The notes below the pieces were generated by a model that saw only the letters and a list, made by a program, of their open reading frames with translations, did not search any database and was not told the origin of the DNA. Made by a program: the position numbers and the translations under genes. Below, piece after piece: positions 33,302 through 42,054 of a stretch of 57,742 bases of DNA; the first letter of the stretch is position 1; the number at the start of each line of letters is the position of its first letter. Origin of the DNA: Ruminococcus sp. (lineage in GTDB: Bacteria; Bacillota; Clostridia; Oscillospirales; Ruminococcaceae); contig JAFQHO010000085.1 of the NCBI GenBank assembly GCA_017397925.1, forward strand, positions 1-57,742. The letters run 5' to 3'.

Positions 33302-34870
33302 ATGACCGAGTCAGCAGTTATCAATTCAAATGAAGAAGTTATTAACAGTGTTATTTCAGAGGAAATTGCGGAGAAAAGAAGTTTCAGCAAATCCGAAAAG
33401 ATTTTCGCTTTTGTCATTGCTGTTCTTGCTTTTCTCTGGGTGCAGTTTCAGATTTTCAACCCTGCAGGATTTATTACAACAGCTGTAAATATAGCCATAA
33501 TAACAGCTTCAATCGTATTCCTCAAAAAGCAGGGTTGCCGATTTACAGCTATAAACAGAGTTATTGCGGCTGTATTGTATCTCTTTTCCTGCGTTTTTTC
33601 AATCACAGACAACGGATTTATTAAATTTCTTGTTGGCGTATTCCTCTTTATTGCAGGGGCATATCTGGTATACTCTGCGGCAGAGGGGAAAAAGGAAATT
33701 GAGAAGTATCTCCCTGTTGCACTTATAAAGGCGATATTTGAGTTTCCCTTTTTAGATTACGGTGCACAGGCTCTTGCTGCTAAATCTGTTGTTGGGGATT
33801 CAAAATCCGCTGGAAACATAAAATATGTTCTTCTTGGACTTCTTATGACTGTTCCGGTGACATTTATTGTTGCAATGCTTCTGATATCAGCTGACAAGGG
33901 TATGGAAGAATTTATGAGCAGTATTTTTACAAATACCTTTTCTGAAAAGGGATTTGAGCTGTTTCTTCGCTTTATTGTGTCCATTCCCTGCGGTCTGTAT
34001 CTCTATGGTATGCTTTACACCAACTGCAAGCGTGATACTCTCAATGTGCTTGACGCAGGCTTGTGTGAGTTCCATATTGGAAATGCCAAGGTTATTCCAA
34101 ATATGGTGCTGTATACCGCTGTTACGCCAATTCTTCTGCTTTATGTGATATTCTTCTTTACTCAGGGAAGCTATTTCCTCTCAGCTTTTTCGGGAACTCT
34201 CCCCGAAGGCTACAGCTACTCAGAATACGCAAGACGCGGATTCTTTGAGCTTTGCGGTGTAACAATCATTAACTTGGCTATAATTACATTCATCAGCTTT
34301 TTATCCCAGAAAAGCGGCAAAAATAAGCCTGCCGCCCTTAAATTCTACACTCTTACACTGAGTTTTTCCACAATTATTCTCATTGCTGTTGCAATCAGCA
34401 AAATGGTGATGTATATCTCAGAATACGGACTTACTCGCCTAAGATTTTATACAATGTGGTTTATGCTTCTCTGCGCATTGATGTTTGTGCTGATTATTGT
34501 TAAGCAGTTTAAGTTCGAGATGAAATTTTCAGCCTGGTTTGCGGGTATTTTTACTGTTATGTTCGCTATCCTTTGCTTCTGCAGTCCCGATTATATCATT
34601 GCAAAGTACAATATTGAGATGTATAGGGCTGGGTATCTGGATGAGCTTGATACCGATGAAATTTATGATATGTCAGCTGACGCAATTCTTTATGGTGTGC
34701 GTTCAGGGGAGTTAGATGTGAGAAAAGCTTATTATGTGTCTGTGAATTTTGACGATGAATTGCTTGAATACCTTAATATTCCGTCGTTCATTCTCCGTGA
34801 GGAATTAGGCGAAATTGAGCTTACAGAGGATGAAGAAGCTCGTTATCACAGATTAAGACATTTTTTCTGA
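33302..34870 (+). CDS. Large polytopic membrane protein (DUF4173-like)
   Basis: 522 residues with about ten to twelve hydrophobic segments and a soluble C-terminal tail of ~80 residues rich in Asp, Glu and Tyr. I assign it tentatively to the DUF4153/DUF4173 group from its layout and the YSEYARRGFFELCGV motif. The ATG at 33302 has AGGAG 9 nt upstream. It is 24 bp after the HTH gene, so it is probably cotranscribed with the DUF2975/HTH pair. Function unknown. Confidence 0.8.
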   Translation: MTESAVINSNEEVINSVISEEIAEKRSFSKSEKIFAFVIAVLAFLWVQFQIFNPAGFITTAVNIAIITASIVFLKKQGCRFTAINRVIAAVLYLFSCVFSITDNGFIKFLVGVFLFIAGAYLVYSAAEGKKEIEKYLPVALIKAIFEFPFLDYGAQALAAKSVVGDSKSAGNIKYVLLGLLMTVPVTFIVAMLLISADKGMEEFMSSIFTNTFSEKGFELFLRFIVSIPCGLYLYGMLYTNCKRDTLNVLDAGLCEFHIGNAKVIPNMVLYTAVTPILLLYVIFFFTQGSYFLSAFSGTLPEGYSYSEYARRGFFELCGVTIINLAIITFISFLSQKSGKNKPAALKFYTLTLSFSTIILIAVAISKMVMYISEYGLTRLRFYTMWFMLLCALMFVLIIVKQFKFEMKFSAWFAGIFTVMFAILCFCSPDYIIAKYNIEMYRAGYLDELDTDEIYDMSADAILYGVRSGELDVRKAYYVSVNFDDELLEYLNIPSFILREELGEIELTEDEEARYHRLRHFF

Positions 34871-34880
34871 TAGATAAGTA

Positions 34881-34908
34881 AAAGGACGCTTGTTTTGAAG
34901 CGTCCTTT
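34881..34908. terminator. Bidirectional terminator
   Basis: 11-bp perfect stem AAAGGACGCTT/AAGCGTCCTTT with a 6-nt loop between convergent genes ending at 34870 and 34915. Confidence 0.88.
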
Positions 34909-34914
34909 TGAGTT

Positions 34915-35370
34915 TTACAGCGGATTTTCCGCTATATATTTATCAAGAATTTCTGCCGCTGTTTCCACAAAACGAATACAGGGGCGTGCTTTGTAGTATT
35001 CCTCAGTCCGCTTTTCAGGGACGGGGCTTTTATTTACGCTCAGGTCTTTCAGCAGCTCTCCGCAGTTTATTGTGCCGTATACTGCTTTGAATTCTTCCGC
35101 AAGCTGCTGTATTCTGCGGTAATGCTCTGCTTTTTCCTTGTCGTTATCTGCGGAGCTGTAGCCATAAAGCACTCCGGCTACCATAAACATTCCCGAAACA
35201 GCGCCGCAGACCTCTCTCATACGTCCCATACCGCCTCCGAATGAGGAGGACAGACGAAGTGAAAGTTCCTCGTCAATGCCTGTAATATCGGAAAATGCAG
35301 CGAATACAGCTTGTGAACAGTTTCTGCCTTCAGCAAAAAGCTGGCAGGCTTTTTCAGCGTGATTGTTCAT
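34915..35370 (-). CDS. C-GCAxxG-C-C family protein
   Basis: 151 residues. The redox-type family signature is visible: NCSQAVFAAF, then FGGGMGRMREVCGAVSG, then a later TINCGELL and PCIRFVETAAEI. These small proteins are probably metal- or redox-active; their role is unknown. The start overlaps the comF end by 17 bp, implying coexpression. Confidence 0.88.
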   Translation of the reverse strand: MNNHAEKACQLFAEGRNCSQAVFAAFSDITGIDEELSLRLSSSFGGGMGRMREVCGAVSGMFMVAGVLYGYSSADNDKEKAEHYRRIQQLAEEFKAVYGTINCGELLKDLSVNKSPVPEKRTEEYYKARPCIRFVETAAEILDKYIAENPL

Positions 35371-36043
35371 TTATATCAACTTCTTTCTTTATATCGGGAG
35401 TTTTGCAGCAGACAGCACAATGTACCTCAGCTGCCCCGTTTTGTCGGAGAATTCCCGTAATTTCCGTTAATGTGCTTCCTGTGGTGCATACGTCGTCAAT
35501 GAGGAGTATGCGTTTTCCTTTGATTTTATCGGGCATAGCCGCTTCAAATGCGTCTTTGAGATTGACTCTACGTTCTTTTTTTGTCAGAGTTTTTTGGGGA
35601 TTTGTTTTGCGTATTTTTTCAACAATATCTGTTGATACGTCAATTTTCAATATCCGCCCGATTTCTTTTGCAATAAGCTCAGCCTGGTTGAAACCCCTTT
35701 TCCTTTTATCGGATTTGTAAAGGGGGACAGGGATTAATATATCAATTTTCTGCGATATATCGCGATTATTAAGGACAGCAGCAAGTGCCTTTCCAAAAGC
35801 GTAAGCGGCATTTCCTTTAATTCCCCTTTTAAGCAGTATTATTGCAGGGGAGATTTTTTCGTTATATTCAAATGCAGCAGTGAAGCTTTCTGCGCCTTTT
35901 ATGCTGTGGTTTCCGCAGTATACCGTCAGTGAACAGCGGCATTCTGCGCAGAATTCCTCCTCAGGGAATATCACCTTGCTGCATACGGGGCAGCGGGTGG
36001 GGAAAATCAGCGCAATCAGGCGCTTTTTCAGCATATAATTCAT
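35354..36043 (-). CDS. comF: ComF family phosphoribosyltransferase-like protein
   Basis: 229 residues. An N-terminal zinc finger (RCPVCSKVIF...FCAEC) precedes a phosphoribosyltransferase fold with the PRPP motif ILLIDDVCTTGSTL. ComF-type proteins take part in DNA uptake in competent bacteria but are also widespread elsewhere. The ATG overlaps the stop of the upstream methyltransferase (TGATG), a coupling arrangement. Confidence 0.93.
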   Translation of the reverse strand: MNYMLKKRLIALIFPTRCPVCSKVIFPEEEFCAECRCSLTVYCGNHSIKGAESFTAAFEYNEKISPAIILLKRGIKGNAAYAFGKALAAVLNNRDISQKIDILIPVPLYKSDKRKRGFNQAELIAKEIGRILKIDVSTDIVEKIRKTNPQKTLTKKERRVNLKDAFEAAMPDKIKGKRILLIDDVCTTGSTLTEITGILRQNGAAEVHCAVCCKTPDIKKEVDINEQSR

Positions 36044-37158
36044 CAGAAGTACATATAAAGCTGGCACTTAATCATTCCGTTGTACAGCTTGCGGCGCTTT
36101 CTTGCTTCAGCTCCGAAGAACTGCTCAAACTGCTCGTGAGGGGAGATTATGTAGCTCTGGCGGTTTCCGCCTTTGCCTAAAACCTGTCCCATTTTACGGT
36201 AGATATCCTCAGCCTCACGAAGTTCAAGAAGTCTTTCGCCATATGGAGGGTTGCAGATAACTATTGAATCCTCAGGCTGGACGAATTTTGATATATCCGC
36301 CTGTTCGATTTTAAGTCGTGATTTTATACCTGCTTTGTGGGCATTATCAAGGGTTAGGGCTACTGCAGCATCGTCAATATCAAAGCCTATGCCGTGGAAT
36401 GTGGCGGAACGGTCAACGCCGTCTATGGCGCGTTTGCGCTCCTCCTGCCATATCTTACTGTCTACTGACGCCCATTTTTCGGCGGCAAATCGTCTGTTTA
36501 TGCCTACGGGAATTTTAAGTGCCTTCAATGCTGATTCAATGAGAAGTGTGCCACTTCCACAGAATGGGTCGCATACAATGGAGTCGGGACGGACACGCGC
36601 AAGGTCGATAATTCCGGCCGCAAGGGTTTCCTTGATAGGTGCGGCATTGGAGTTTCTTCTGTAGCCGCGTTTGTGAAGCCCCATTCCGCTTGTGTCAAGA
36701 TATATTGTTACAATATCCTTTAATATACTGAACTGTATTTGTACGGGCGGCTCTGTTTCATTGAACCAGTTTACGCCGTACTTGGATTTAAGTCGCTCTA
36801 CAGCGGCTTTTTTTACAATTTTCTGACAGTCAGGAACGCTGTGGAGTGTGGAATTCAGAGAATATCCCTTGACGGGAAATGCGTTGTCAACGCCAATATA
36901 TCGCTCTAATTCAATGGAACGTACTCCCTGGAATAAATCCTCAAAGCTTTCGGCACGGAATTCTATAAGCTCTATAAGCACGCGTTCTGCTGTGGAAAGA
37001 CAGAGATTTGCTCTTGCCATAATGTTTAAATCGCCTGTGAAGCTGATTTTTCCATCGCTTACCTTCAAATCAGTTCCGCCGATTTTTGTTATTTCATATT
37101 TAAGTACGCTTTCCAGTCCGAAATGACAGGGACAGCAAAGTCTTATTTTTTCACTCAT
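36043..37158 (-). CDS. rlmL: THUMP-domain 23S rRNA guanine-N2 methyltransferase (RlmL-like)
   Basis: 371 residues: an N-terminal THUMP RNA-binding domain (about 50-160) and a Rossmann methyltransferase with DPFCGSGTLLIE (SAM site) and the catalytic NPPYGERL. It lacks the RlmK half found in E. coli RlmKL. The ATG at 37158 has AAGGTG upstream. First gene of a three-gene unit with comF, after a bidirectional terminator. Confidence 0.92.
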   Translation of the reverse strand: MSEKIRLCCPCHFGLESVLKYEITKIGGTDLKVSDGKISFTGDLNIMARANLCLSTAERVLIELIEFRAESFEDLFQGVRSIELERYIGVDNAFPVKGYSLNSTLHSVPDCQKIVKKAAVERLKSKYGVNWFNETEPPVQIQFSILKDIVTIYLDTSGMGLHKRGYRRNSNAAPIKETLAAGIIDLARVRPDSIVCDPFCGSGTLLIESALKALKIPVGINRRFAAEKWASVDSKIWQEERKRAIDGVDRSATFHGIGFDIDDAAVALTLDNAHKAGIKSRLKIEQADISKFVQPEDSIVICNPPYGERLLELREAEDIYRKMGQVLGKGGNRQSYIISPHEQFEQFFGAEARKRRKLYNGMIKCQLYMYF

Positions 37159-37178
37159 ATTTATCACCTTATTATTAT

Positions 37179-37211
37179 AAAAGCCTGCCCGTTCCTGTAG
37201 GGCAGGCTTTT
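37179..37211. terminator. Bidirectional terminator after the PBP gene
   Basis: 12-bp stem AAAAGCCTGCCC/GGGCAGGCTTTT with a 9-nt loop, T-runs on both sides. Confidence 0.88.
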
Positions 37212-37236
37212 TTATTTTGTGTTCTGCGGTTTTATT

Positions 37237-39834
37237 TTACCAGGTTTCGCCGCCTGTACCTGCGTCACCACCGCCTGTACCTGTGTCACCGCCGCCGGTT
37301 CCGGGATCTACCCAGCCTGTATCGCCGCCGCCAGTACCTGGATCAACAGTGCCGCCGCCGGTTCCGGGATCTACCCAACCTGTATCACCGCCGCCAGTAC
37401 CAGGGTCAACGGTTCCACCGCCGGTGCCTGTACCTGTGTCGCCAGTGCCGTATTCGGGCTGCTGTTGCTGCTGCTGTGGTGCTGTATTCTGACCTACAAG
37501 AAGACCACCGTGGCTGCCGTCGCAGTATGGGGCATAGGAGGATTTCCAATAACCTGTGCTGCCTTTTGGACAGTAGGAATTTGCAATCATACCTGTAGAT
37601 GCACACATCTGTGCTGTAATTACAGTGTCAACGGGGTCGAAGTCAACGCCTGTATCAGGGAACATTGTATTTGCATATTCACCGATAATTCTGCTCCATA
37701 TAGCCGCTGATTGAATACCTGATGAAAGAGTAAGTGAAGGATGATTCTGCTTGTAACCGATAGTAACGGCACTTGCAAAATCTCTTGTCATACCGACAAA
37801 TGCAAGGTCGTACCAGTTTTCGGTTGTACCTGTCTTACCGATAACTGTCTTGTTCCAGAGTTTAGCAGCCGTACCGGTACCGTTATCAACAACGTTTTTA
37901 CAAAGTCTGTTCATAACCCACGCTGTTTCAGCTGAAACTGCCTGTCTTGTATTTCTTCCCTTTGTGTTATCAATGAGAACCTGACCTGTTGCGTCTTCCA
38001 CTTTTGAAATGATATGAGCCTCGTTATAAACGCCCTGTGCACCGTAGGGGAGATATGCGTTTACAAGGTTTTCAAGGGTTATACCGTATGTGAGAGCTCC
38101 CAGAGCAAGAGGTGAATGAGCCTCATCCTTTTCATCAAGATCCATACCGAGGTTTTCGGTACAGAATTTGTATACCGTTGAAACTCCCATATTATCAACA
38201 AGCTGTGCGGGAACGGTATTAAATGATTTCTGGAGATAGTAGAATACGAAGTTAGCTGAACCGTCACCTGCTGCACGTCCGTAGTTGAATGGCCAAGCGT
38301 GGCCGTCTACCTGGATATGCTGGAGAGGAGAGTTGCGGAATACGCTTCCCCAGTGGATATAGTCGCTTTCAATACCGCAGCCATAAGTTGCAATAGGCTT
38401 TACTGTTGAACCAATCTGTCGTTTGTCACGGCAGGCGTAGTTTGTGATAAGTGAGCCCATTTCTTCCTTGACGCCCCAGTTGCCTACTGAACACATAACA
38501 GAACCGTCATAGCGGAGTGCGGTAAATGCTATATGGGGGAGAGCCTCGTCTTCCTCTAAAGTTCCGTCTTCATCGAGGTCAATCCATTTTCTTACAGTAC
38601 CTTCGCTTATGATATTGTTGATATCACTGAATTTATCTTCAACATATGTCTGCATTTGCGGGTCAATGGTTGAATAAATTCTGTAACCGCCTGTAAGCAG
38701 ACGTTTAGCTGCCTGTTCCTGGTCAATATTGTAAAGCTCCATAAGATAATCTCTTGCTTCAAAATACAAAGCGTCTTCTTCCCAGGAGTATGTCTTTTCC
38801 TTATTTTCAAGCTCCTGGAGGTCGAGTTCGGGGTGAAGCTTTCTGTATTCTTCTGAGTCGGTGTAAAGCAGCTCTGTTGCGAGATATTCCTGATACTCGT
38901 CGTAGGTTATGCCGCCGTTTTTATACATCTGCCAAAGAACGTATTCCTTACGTGTTTTATTGTTTGCTTTACCGTCAACAGTGAGGTTTCCTGCGTCATC
39001 GTAGTATTCAACAAAAGGTCCGTAAAACTCGGGGCTTTTTGGGATAGCCGCAAGAACAGCTGCCTCTGGGATTGTAAGCTCCTCAACGCTTTTACCAAAG
39101 TAGTGGAGAGAAGCAACCTGTATGCCGTTTCTCGGACCGCCAAAGCCGATATAGTTCAGATATTCTTCAAGTATTTCGTCTTTAGAGTAGTTCTTTTCAA
39201 GCTGCATAGCGGCGAAAATCTCACGTATCTTACGCTGTGGAGTTTTCTCGTCATCACCTGTCAGGTTCTTGATAAGCTGCTGTGTGATAGTTGAACCACC
39301 CTGTTCGGAATCGTAGAAGTGGATGAACATATTGAGGAAAGCGGATAATGTACGCTTGTAGTCGACACCGTCGTGGAGGTAGAAACGCTCATCCTCGGTG
39401 TAAACAAAGGCATTACGTACGTGCTGGGGTACCTTCTCGATATCCACAGGGATACGCTGTATACCATCAGGCGGTTTAAGTTCAAACAATTTTGTTTCTT
39501 CATATTGGCCTGTTTCTTCATTGAGCTTTTTTCCGTAGAAATAAGTAGTACTTCCAGCTTCAAGCTCTGCAAGAGTAATAGATGTGGACTCGTCCATAAA
39601 GTCCATAACGTAGACTGTCAGTGCTGTTGCAACTACAGTACCCGTTATAATGATAATCAGAAAAAGTGAGAGAAGCGTTGTTGTTATACAAGCAAACAGT
39701 TTTTTCAGAATAAAGAGGAATATATTCCTTTTTTTCATTTTCTTCTTTTTCATTTTCGGAGCTTGTCTGACAGGCATATCATCGGAGTATGCCCGCTGTC
39801 TTAAAGGCTCGTCATCACGCATATATTTAGCCAT
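37237..39834 (-). CDS. Class A penicillin-binding protein
   Basis: 865 residues. A basic cytoplasmic head (KMKKKKMKKR), one membrane anchor (about 48-78), a glycosyltransferase domain with the catalytic Glu147 in EDERFY and GGSTITQQLIKN, and a transpeptidase with Ser476 in STVK, SFN (537-539) and KTGT (667-670). It polymerises and cross-links peptidoglycan. A Gly/Thr/Asp-rich tail from about residue 790 is built on 21-residue repeats. The start codon lacks a site at normal distance; AGGAG lies beyond a hairpin (39844-39862). Confidence 0.95.
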   Translation of the reverse strand: MAKYMRDDEPLRQRAYSDDMPVRQAPKMKKKKMKKRNIFLFILKKLFACITTTLLSLFLIIIITGTVVATALTVYVMDFMDESTSITLAELEAGSTTYFYGKKLNEETGQYEETKLFELKPPDGIQRIPVDIEKVPQHVRNAFVYTEDERFYLHDGVDYKRTLSAFLNMFIHFYDSEQGGSTITQQLIKNLTGDDEKTPQRKIREIFAAMQLEKNYSKDEILEEYLNYIGFGGPRNGIQVASLHYFGKSVEELTIPEAAVLAAIPKSPEFYGPFVEYYDDAGNLTVDGKANNKTRKEYVLWQMYKNGGITYDEYQEYLATELLYTDSEEYRKLHPELDLQELENKEKTYSWEEDALYFEARDYLMELYNIDQEQAAKRLLTGGYRIYSTIDPQMQTYVEDKFSDINNIISEGTVRKWIDLDEDGTLEEDEALPHIAFTALRYDGSVMCSVGNWGVKEEMGSLITNYACRDKRQIGSTVKPIATYGCGIESDYIHWGSVFRNSPLQHIQVDGHAWPFNYGRAAGDGSANFVFYYLQKSFNTVPAQLVDNMGVSTVYKFCTENLGMDLDEKDEAHSPLALGALTYGITLENLVNAYLPYGAQGVYNEAHIISKVEDATGQVLIDNTKGRNTRQAVSAETAWVMNRLCKNVVDNGTGTAAKLWNKTVIGKTGTTENWYDLAFVGMTRDFASAVTIGYKQNHPSLTLSSGIQSAAIWSRIIGEYANTMFPDTGVDFDPVDTVITAQMCASTGMIANSYCPKGSTGYWKSSYAPYCDGSHGGLLVGQNTAPQQQQQQPEYGTGDTGTGTGGGTVDPGTGGGDTGWVDPGTGGGTVDPGTGGGDTGWVDPGTGGGDTGTGGGDAGTGGETW
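37258..37445. repeat. 63-bp coding repeats in the PBP tail
   Basis: A 63-bp (21-codon) unit, for example beginning near 37297 and 37360, repeats with few changes, plus partial units on each side. The encoded unit is VDPGTGGGDTGWVDPGTGGG-like. Copy number could vary between strains. Confidence 0.8.
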
Positions 39835-39843
39835 TTTGTCATT

Positions 39844-39862
39844 CGGTACATTTTATGTACCG
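39844..39862 (-). promoter_or_regulatory. Hairpin between ribosome site and PBP start
   Basis: Perfect 7-bp stem CGGTACA/TGTACCG with a 5-nt loop. AAAGGAG is directly upstream in the transcript and the ATG (39834) 9 nt downstream. Folding would bring the two closer together. Confidence 0.55.
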
Positions 39863-39953
39863 TTCTCCTTTCGTTGTATTGTCGTATTCTTACATTGCTT
39901 TCCAAGCTTTATATAATTCTTCAAGAGTTAGTTGGTGTAGCAATTCATCTTAT

Positions 39954-39982
39954 ATTATACCACAAAAAATCCCGTTTGTTAA
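39954..39982 (-). promoter_or_regulatory. Sigma-A promoter of the PBP gene
   Basis: Minus-strand TTAACA (39982-39977) and TATAAT (39959-39954), 17-bp spacer, leader about 113 nt. Confidence 0.8.
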
Positions 39983-40072
39983 TACCATAAAGAAACTTTT
40001 TTGAATTTTTGTATATTTTAGCAAAAATCGGGCAAATTAATAGTGGAAATTCGGCAAAGGAGCGATTATTTT

Positions 40073-40408
40073 ATGAGTTCGACTGACAAGAAAATTTATC
40101 TCATTATTATGACTGCTATTACGGTATCGGGTTTTATTATAATCTGCACTCTCGGACAGTCAATGCACAGGCAGCGTATGGCGGCAAAGCTTTCGGATAT
40201 ATCCGCAGCAGAGCCTGTTACTATCAGCATAATTGCGGAGTATAACGGCAGAATAGGCGTGTTCAGAGAGCATAGCTCAAAGCCTTACCGCGTTATAGAT
40301 TATGATTTTTCACTGCTTTCCGATTATGATAAGGAACAGCTTACAGAGGGAGTTGTTATTGAATCTGACCGCGAATTGCAGCAGTTCATTGAGGATATTG
40401 CAACATAA
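40073..40408 (+). CDS. Small membrane-anchored protein, possibly BofC-like
   Basis: 111 residues: an N-terminal membrane segment (IYLIIMTAITVSGFIIICTL) and a small external domain with YNGRIGVFREHSSKPYRVI and SLLSDYDKEQL. This recalls the C-terminal domain of BofC and related clostridial proteins; the match is from memory and tentative. The ATG at 40073 has AAGGAG 10 nt upstream. It stands alone between the PBP promoter and the inverted 70-bp element. Confidence 0.75.
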   Translation: MSSTDKKIYLIIMTAITVSGFIIICTLGQSMHRQRMAAKLSDISAAEPVTISIIAEYNGRIGVFREHSSKPYRVIDYDFSLLSDYDKEQLTEGVVIESDRELQQFIEDIAT

Positions 40409-40470
40409 CCAGCTGTGTTGCAATAAGTTTCGTTCCGTAATTTCGGGAGAGGCATTCGCTCCTGTTTTAC

Positions 40471-40547
40471 CCCTCTATATATACATTCAAACGAGATGGA
40501 AAAAACGGACACGAAAATTATATATTTTTTTATTTTAATCAATGTAA
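40471..40547 (-). promoter_or_regulatory. Bipartite ~70-bp element, copy 3 (inverted)
   Basis: On the minus strand: A/T-rich tract, TGTCCGTTTTT (starting at 40511), 12 nt, then GAATGTATATATAGAGGGG ending at 40471. It closely matches 5126-5195. It sits between two convergent gene ends and points into the 3' end of the 40073 gene, so any transcript would be antisense to it. Confidence 0.6.
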
Positions 40548-40557
40548 CTTCTAAAAT

Positions 40558-41145
40558 TTATTTTTTAACGGGCGGTTTTCTTTTCTTTTTTTTCCTCACA
40601 GAATAGCCAAAATCACCTAATTTGCGTCCTAAGGAAAAATATTCTCCGTGGGCATAGGCTGCAAGACCGCATTGCTGCAAATTCAGTTTGCCCTTGCTGT
40701 CAATATACTTCTCATCAACGTCAATTCCAACTATTTCCGCCAAAAACATTGTATGGCTGCCCAGCAGCTTGTTCTCTGTAACCTTGCATTCAAGGCTTAC
40801 GGGGCATTCCTCAATAATTGGGGCGGATACCTTTTGCGCAGGGGACGGTGTAAAGCCGCATACTGCGAATTTGTCCGTATCCTTACCGCTTTTTACGCCG
40901 CAGAAGTCAACTTCTTTCACCATAGCGGAAGTGGTCAGATTTATTACAAATTCCCCTGAATTCTTTATTATATCGTGGGAATATCTCTCGGGACGGACGG
41001 ATATATATGTCATAGGCGGCCTTGTGCATACTATCCCTGTCCAGCCTATTGTCAGTACATTGGGCTTTTCGGTGGTACCGCAGGTTACAAGGGCGGCAGG
41101 GACAGGGGCAAGCAGTGCGCTGCCTTTCCAGAATTGTTTCGCCAT
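40558..41145 (-). CDS. Flavin reductase-like (FMN-binding split barrel) protein
   Basis: 195 residues. VPAALVTCGTTEKPNVLTIGW and the following PPMTYISVRPERYSHDII belong to the flavin reductase-like domain that binds FMN. It may be an NAD(P)H:flavin reductase or a flavoprotein of similar fold. An odd basic tail (KKKKRKPPVKK) ends it. AAGGAG precedes the ATG. Confidence 0.92.
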   Translation of the reverse strand: MAKQFWKGSALLAPVPAALVTCGTTEKPNVLTIGWTGIVCTRPPMTYISVRPERYSHDIIKNSGEFVINLTTSAMVKEVDFCGVKSGKDTDKFAVCGFTPSPAQKVSAPIIEECPVSLECKVTENKLLGSHTMFLAEIVGIDVDEKYIDSKGKLNLQQCGLAAYAHGEYFSLGRKLGDFGYSVRKKKKRKPPVKK

Positions 41146-41177
41146 AGTAAAAATCTCCTTTTTATGATTATATCAGT

Positions 41178-41206
41178 ATTATAACATATTTTAAGCTTTT
41201 TTTCAA
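41178..41206 (-). promoter_or_regulatory. Sigma-A promoter of the flavin reductase gene
   Basis: Minus-strand TTGAAA (41206-41201) and TATAAT (41183-41178), 17-bp spacer. Confidence 0.8.
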
Positions 41207-41240
41207 CATATATCAAGAAAAAACAATAATTCATTACGAC

Positions 41241-41268
41241 AGGATTTTTACATTGTCCGTGATATAAT
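41241..41268 (+). promoter_or_regulatory. Candidate promoter of the spoIIA operon
   Basis: AGGATTTTT at 41241-41249 fits a sigma-H -35 (AGGAWWT). The downstream GTGATATAAT (41259-41268) is only a partial fit to a sigma-H -10. No sigma-A pair with normal spacing is seen. In Bacillus the operon is sigma-H dependent. Confidence 0.4.
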
Positions 41269-41298
41269 AATGTCAAAAGAAAAAAAGGAGACAAACAA

Positions 41299-41604
41299 AT
41301 GAAAATCAACATAACCTCTGAAAATGGTACGGCTATTGCTGTTCTGTGCGGGGAGATTGACCACCACTCAGCACGGACTCTCCGTTCCGAAATTGACCGT
41401 TTTGTAATCACTATGCAGCCGGAACGGCTTGCTATGGATTTTTCGGGCATTACCTTTATGGACAGCTCGGGAATTGGGCTTATAATCGGCAGGTACAAGC
41501 TTATGAAGGAGTGGGGCGGTCAGCTTGAAATCCGTGGAACTCAGCCGTATATACGCCGTGTTCTGAAACTGTCGGGAATTGAAAGGATTGTAAAAATTGT
41601 GTGA
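41299..41604 (+). CDS. spoIIAA: Anti-sigma F factor antagonist SpoIIAA
   Basis: 101 residues, STAS domain. The phosphorylatable serine lies in FMDSSGIGLIIGRY (Ser56/57). In sporulation the dephosphorylated form releases sigma F from SpoIIAB in the forespore. AAAAGGAG precedes the ATG. First of three genes in the classical order. Confidence 0.96.
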   Translation: MKINITSENGTAIAVLCGEIDHHSARTLRSEIDRFVITMQPERLAMDFSGITFMDSSGIGLIIGRYKLMKEWGGQLEIRGTQPYIRRVLKLSGIERIVKIV

Positions 41605-41613
41605 GGTGTTACT

Positions 41614-42054
41614 ATGAAAATTTTAAATGAAATGAAAATAATTCTTCCCTCAAATTCAGTGAATGAGGGGGCTGCAAGAGCTGCTGTATCGTCCTTTCTG
41701 ATACAGGCTGACCCTACTGTTGAGGAGCTTTCGGATATCCGTACAGCCGTTTCTGAGGCTGTTACAAACGCCATTGTTCACGGATATCGCGGAACTAAGG
41801 GCAATATCGAAATAATTGTGCGTCTGTTGTCCGAAAGGGAGATATACATAAGAATCAAGGACAGGGGATGTGGTATATCTGACGTAAAACAGGCTATGGA
41901 GCCGCTTTTTACCACAGCTCCCGAGGAAGAACGCTCAGGACTGGGATTTTCGGTTATGGAAAGCTTTACGGACAAGCTGAGAGTAAGCAGCAAAACAGGC
42001 AAGGGCACAACCGTGACTATGAGAAAAAGGCTGGGATGCAATGGGAACTGTTAA
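41614..42054 (+). CDS. spoIIAB: Anti-sigma F factor / serine kinase SpoIIAB
   Basis: 146 residues, GHKL ATPase: N-box EAVTNAIVHGYRG, G1 box DRGCGISD and G2 box RSGLGFSV are intact. It binds sigma F and phosphorylates SpoIIAA. It starts 9 bp after spoIIAA with GAGGTG upstream and overlaps sigF by 14 bp. Confidence 0.96.
   Translation: MKILNEMKIILPSNSVNEGAARAAVSSFLIQADPTVEELSDIRTAVSEAVTNAIVHGYRGTKGNIEIIVRLLSEREIYIRIKDRGCGISDVKQAMEPLFTTAPEEERSGLGFSVMESFTDKLRVSSKTGKGTTVTMRKRLGCNGNC

Noticed and set aside
40324-40542. Minus-strand frame downstream of the inverted 70-bp element as a remnant sigma-factor gene
   Set aside because: No sigma-factor motif is visible and most of it is antisense to the 40073 gene.
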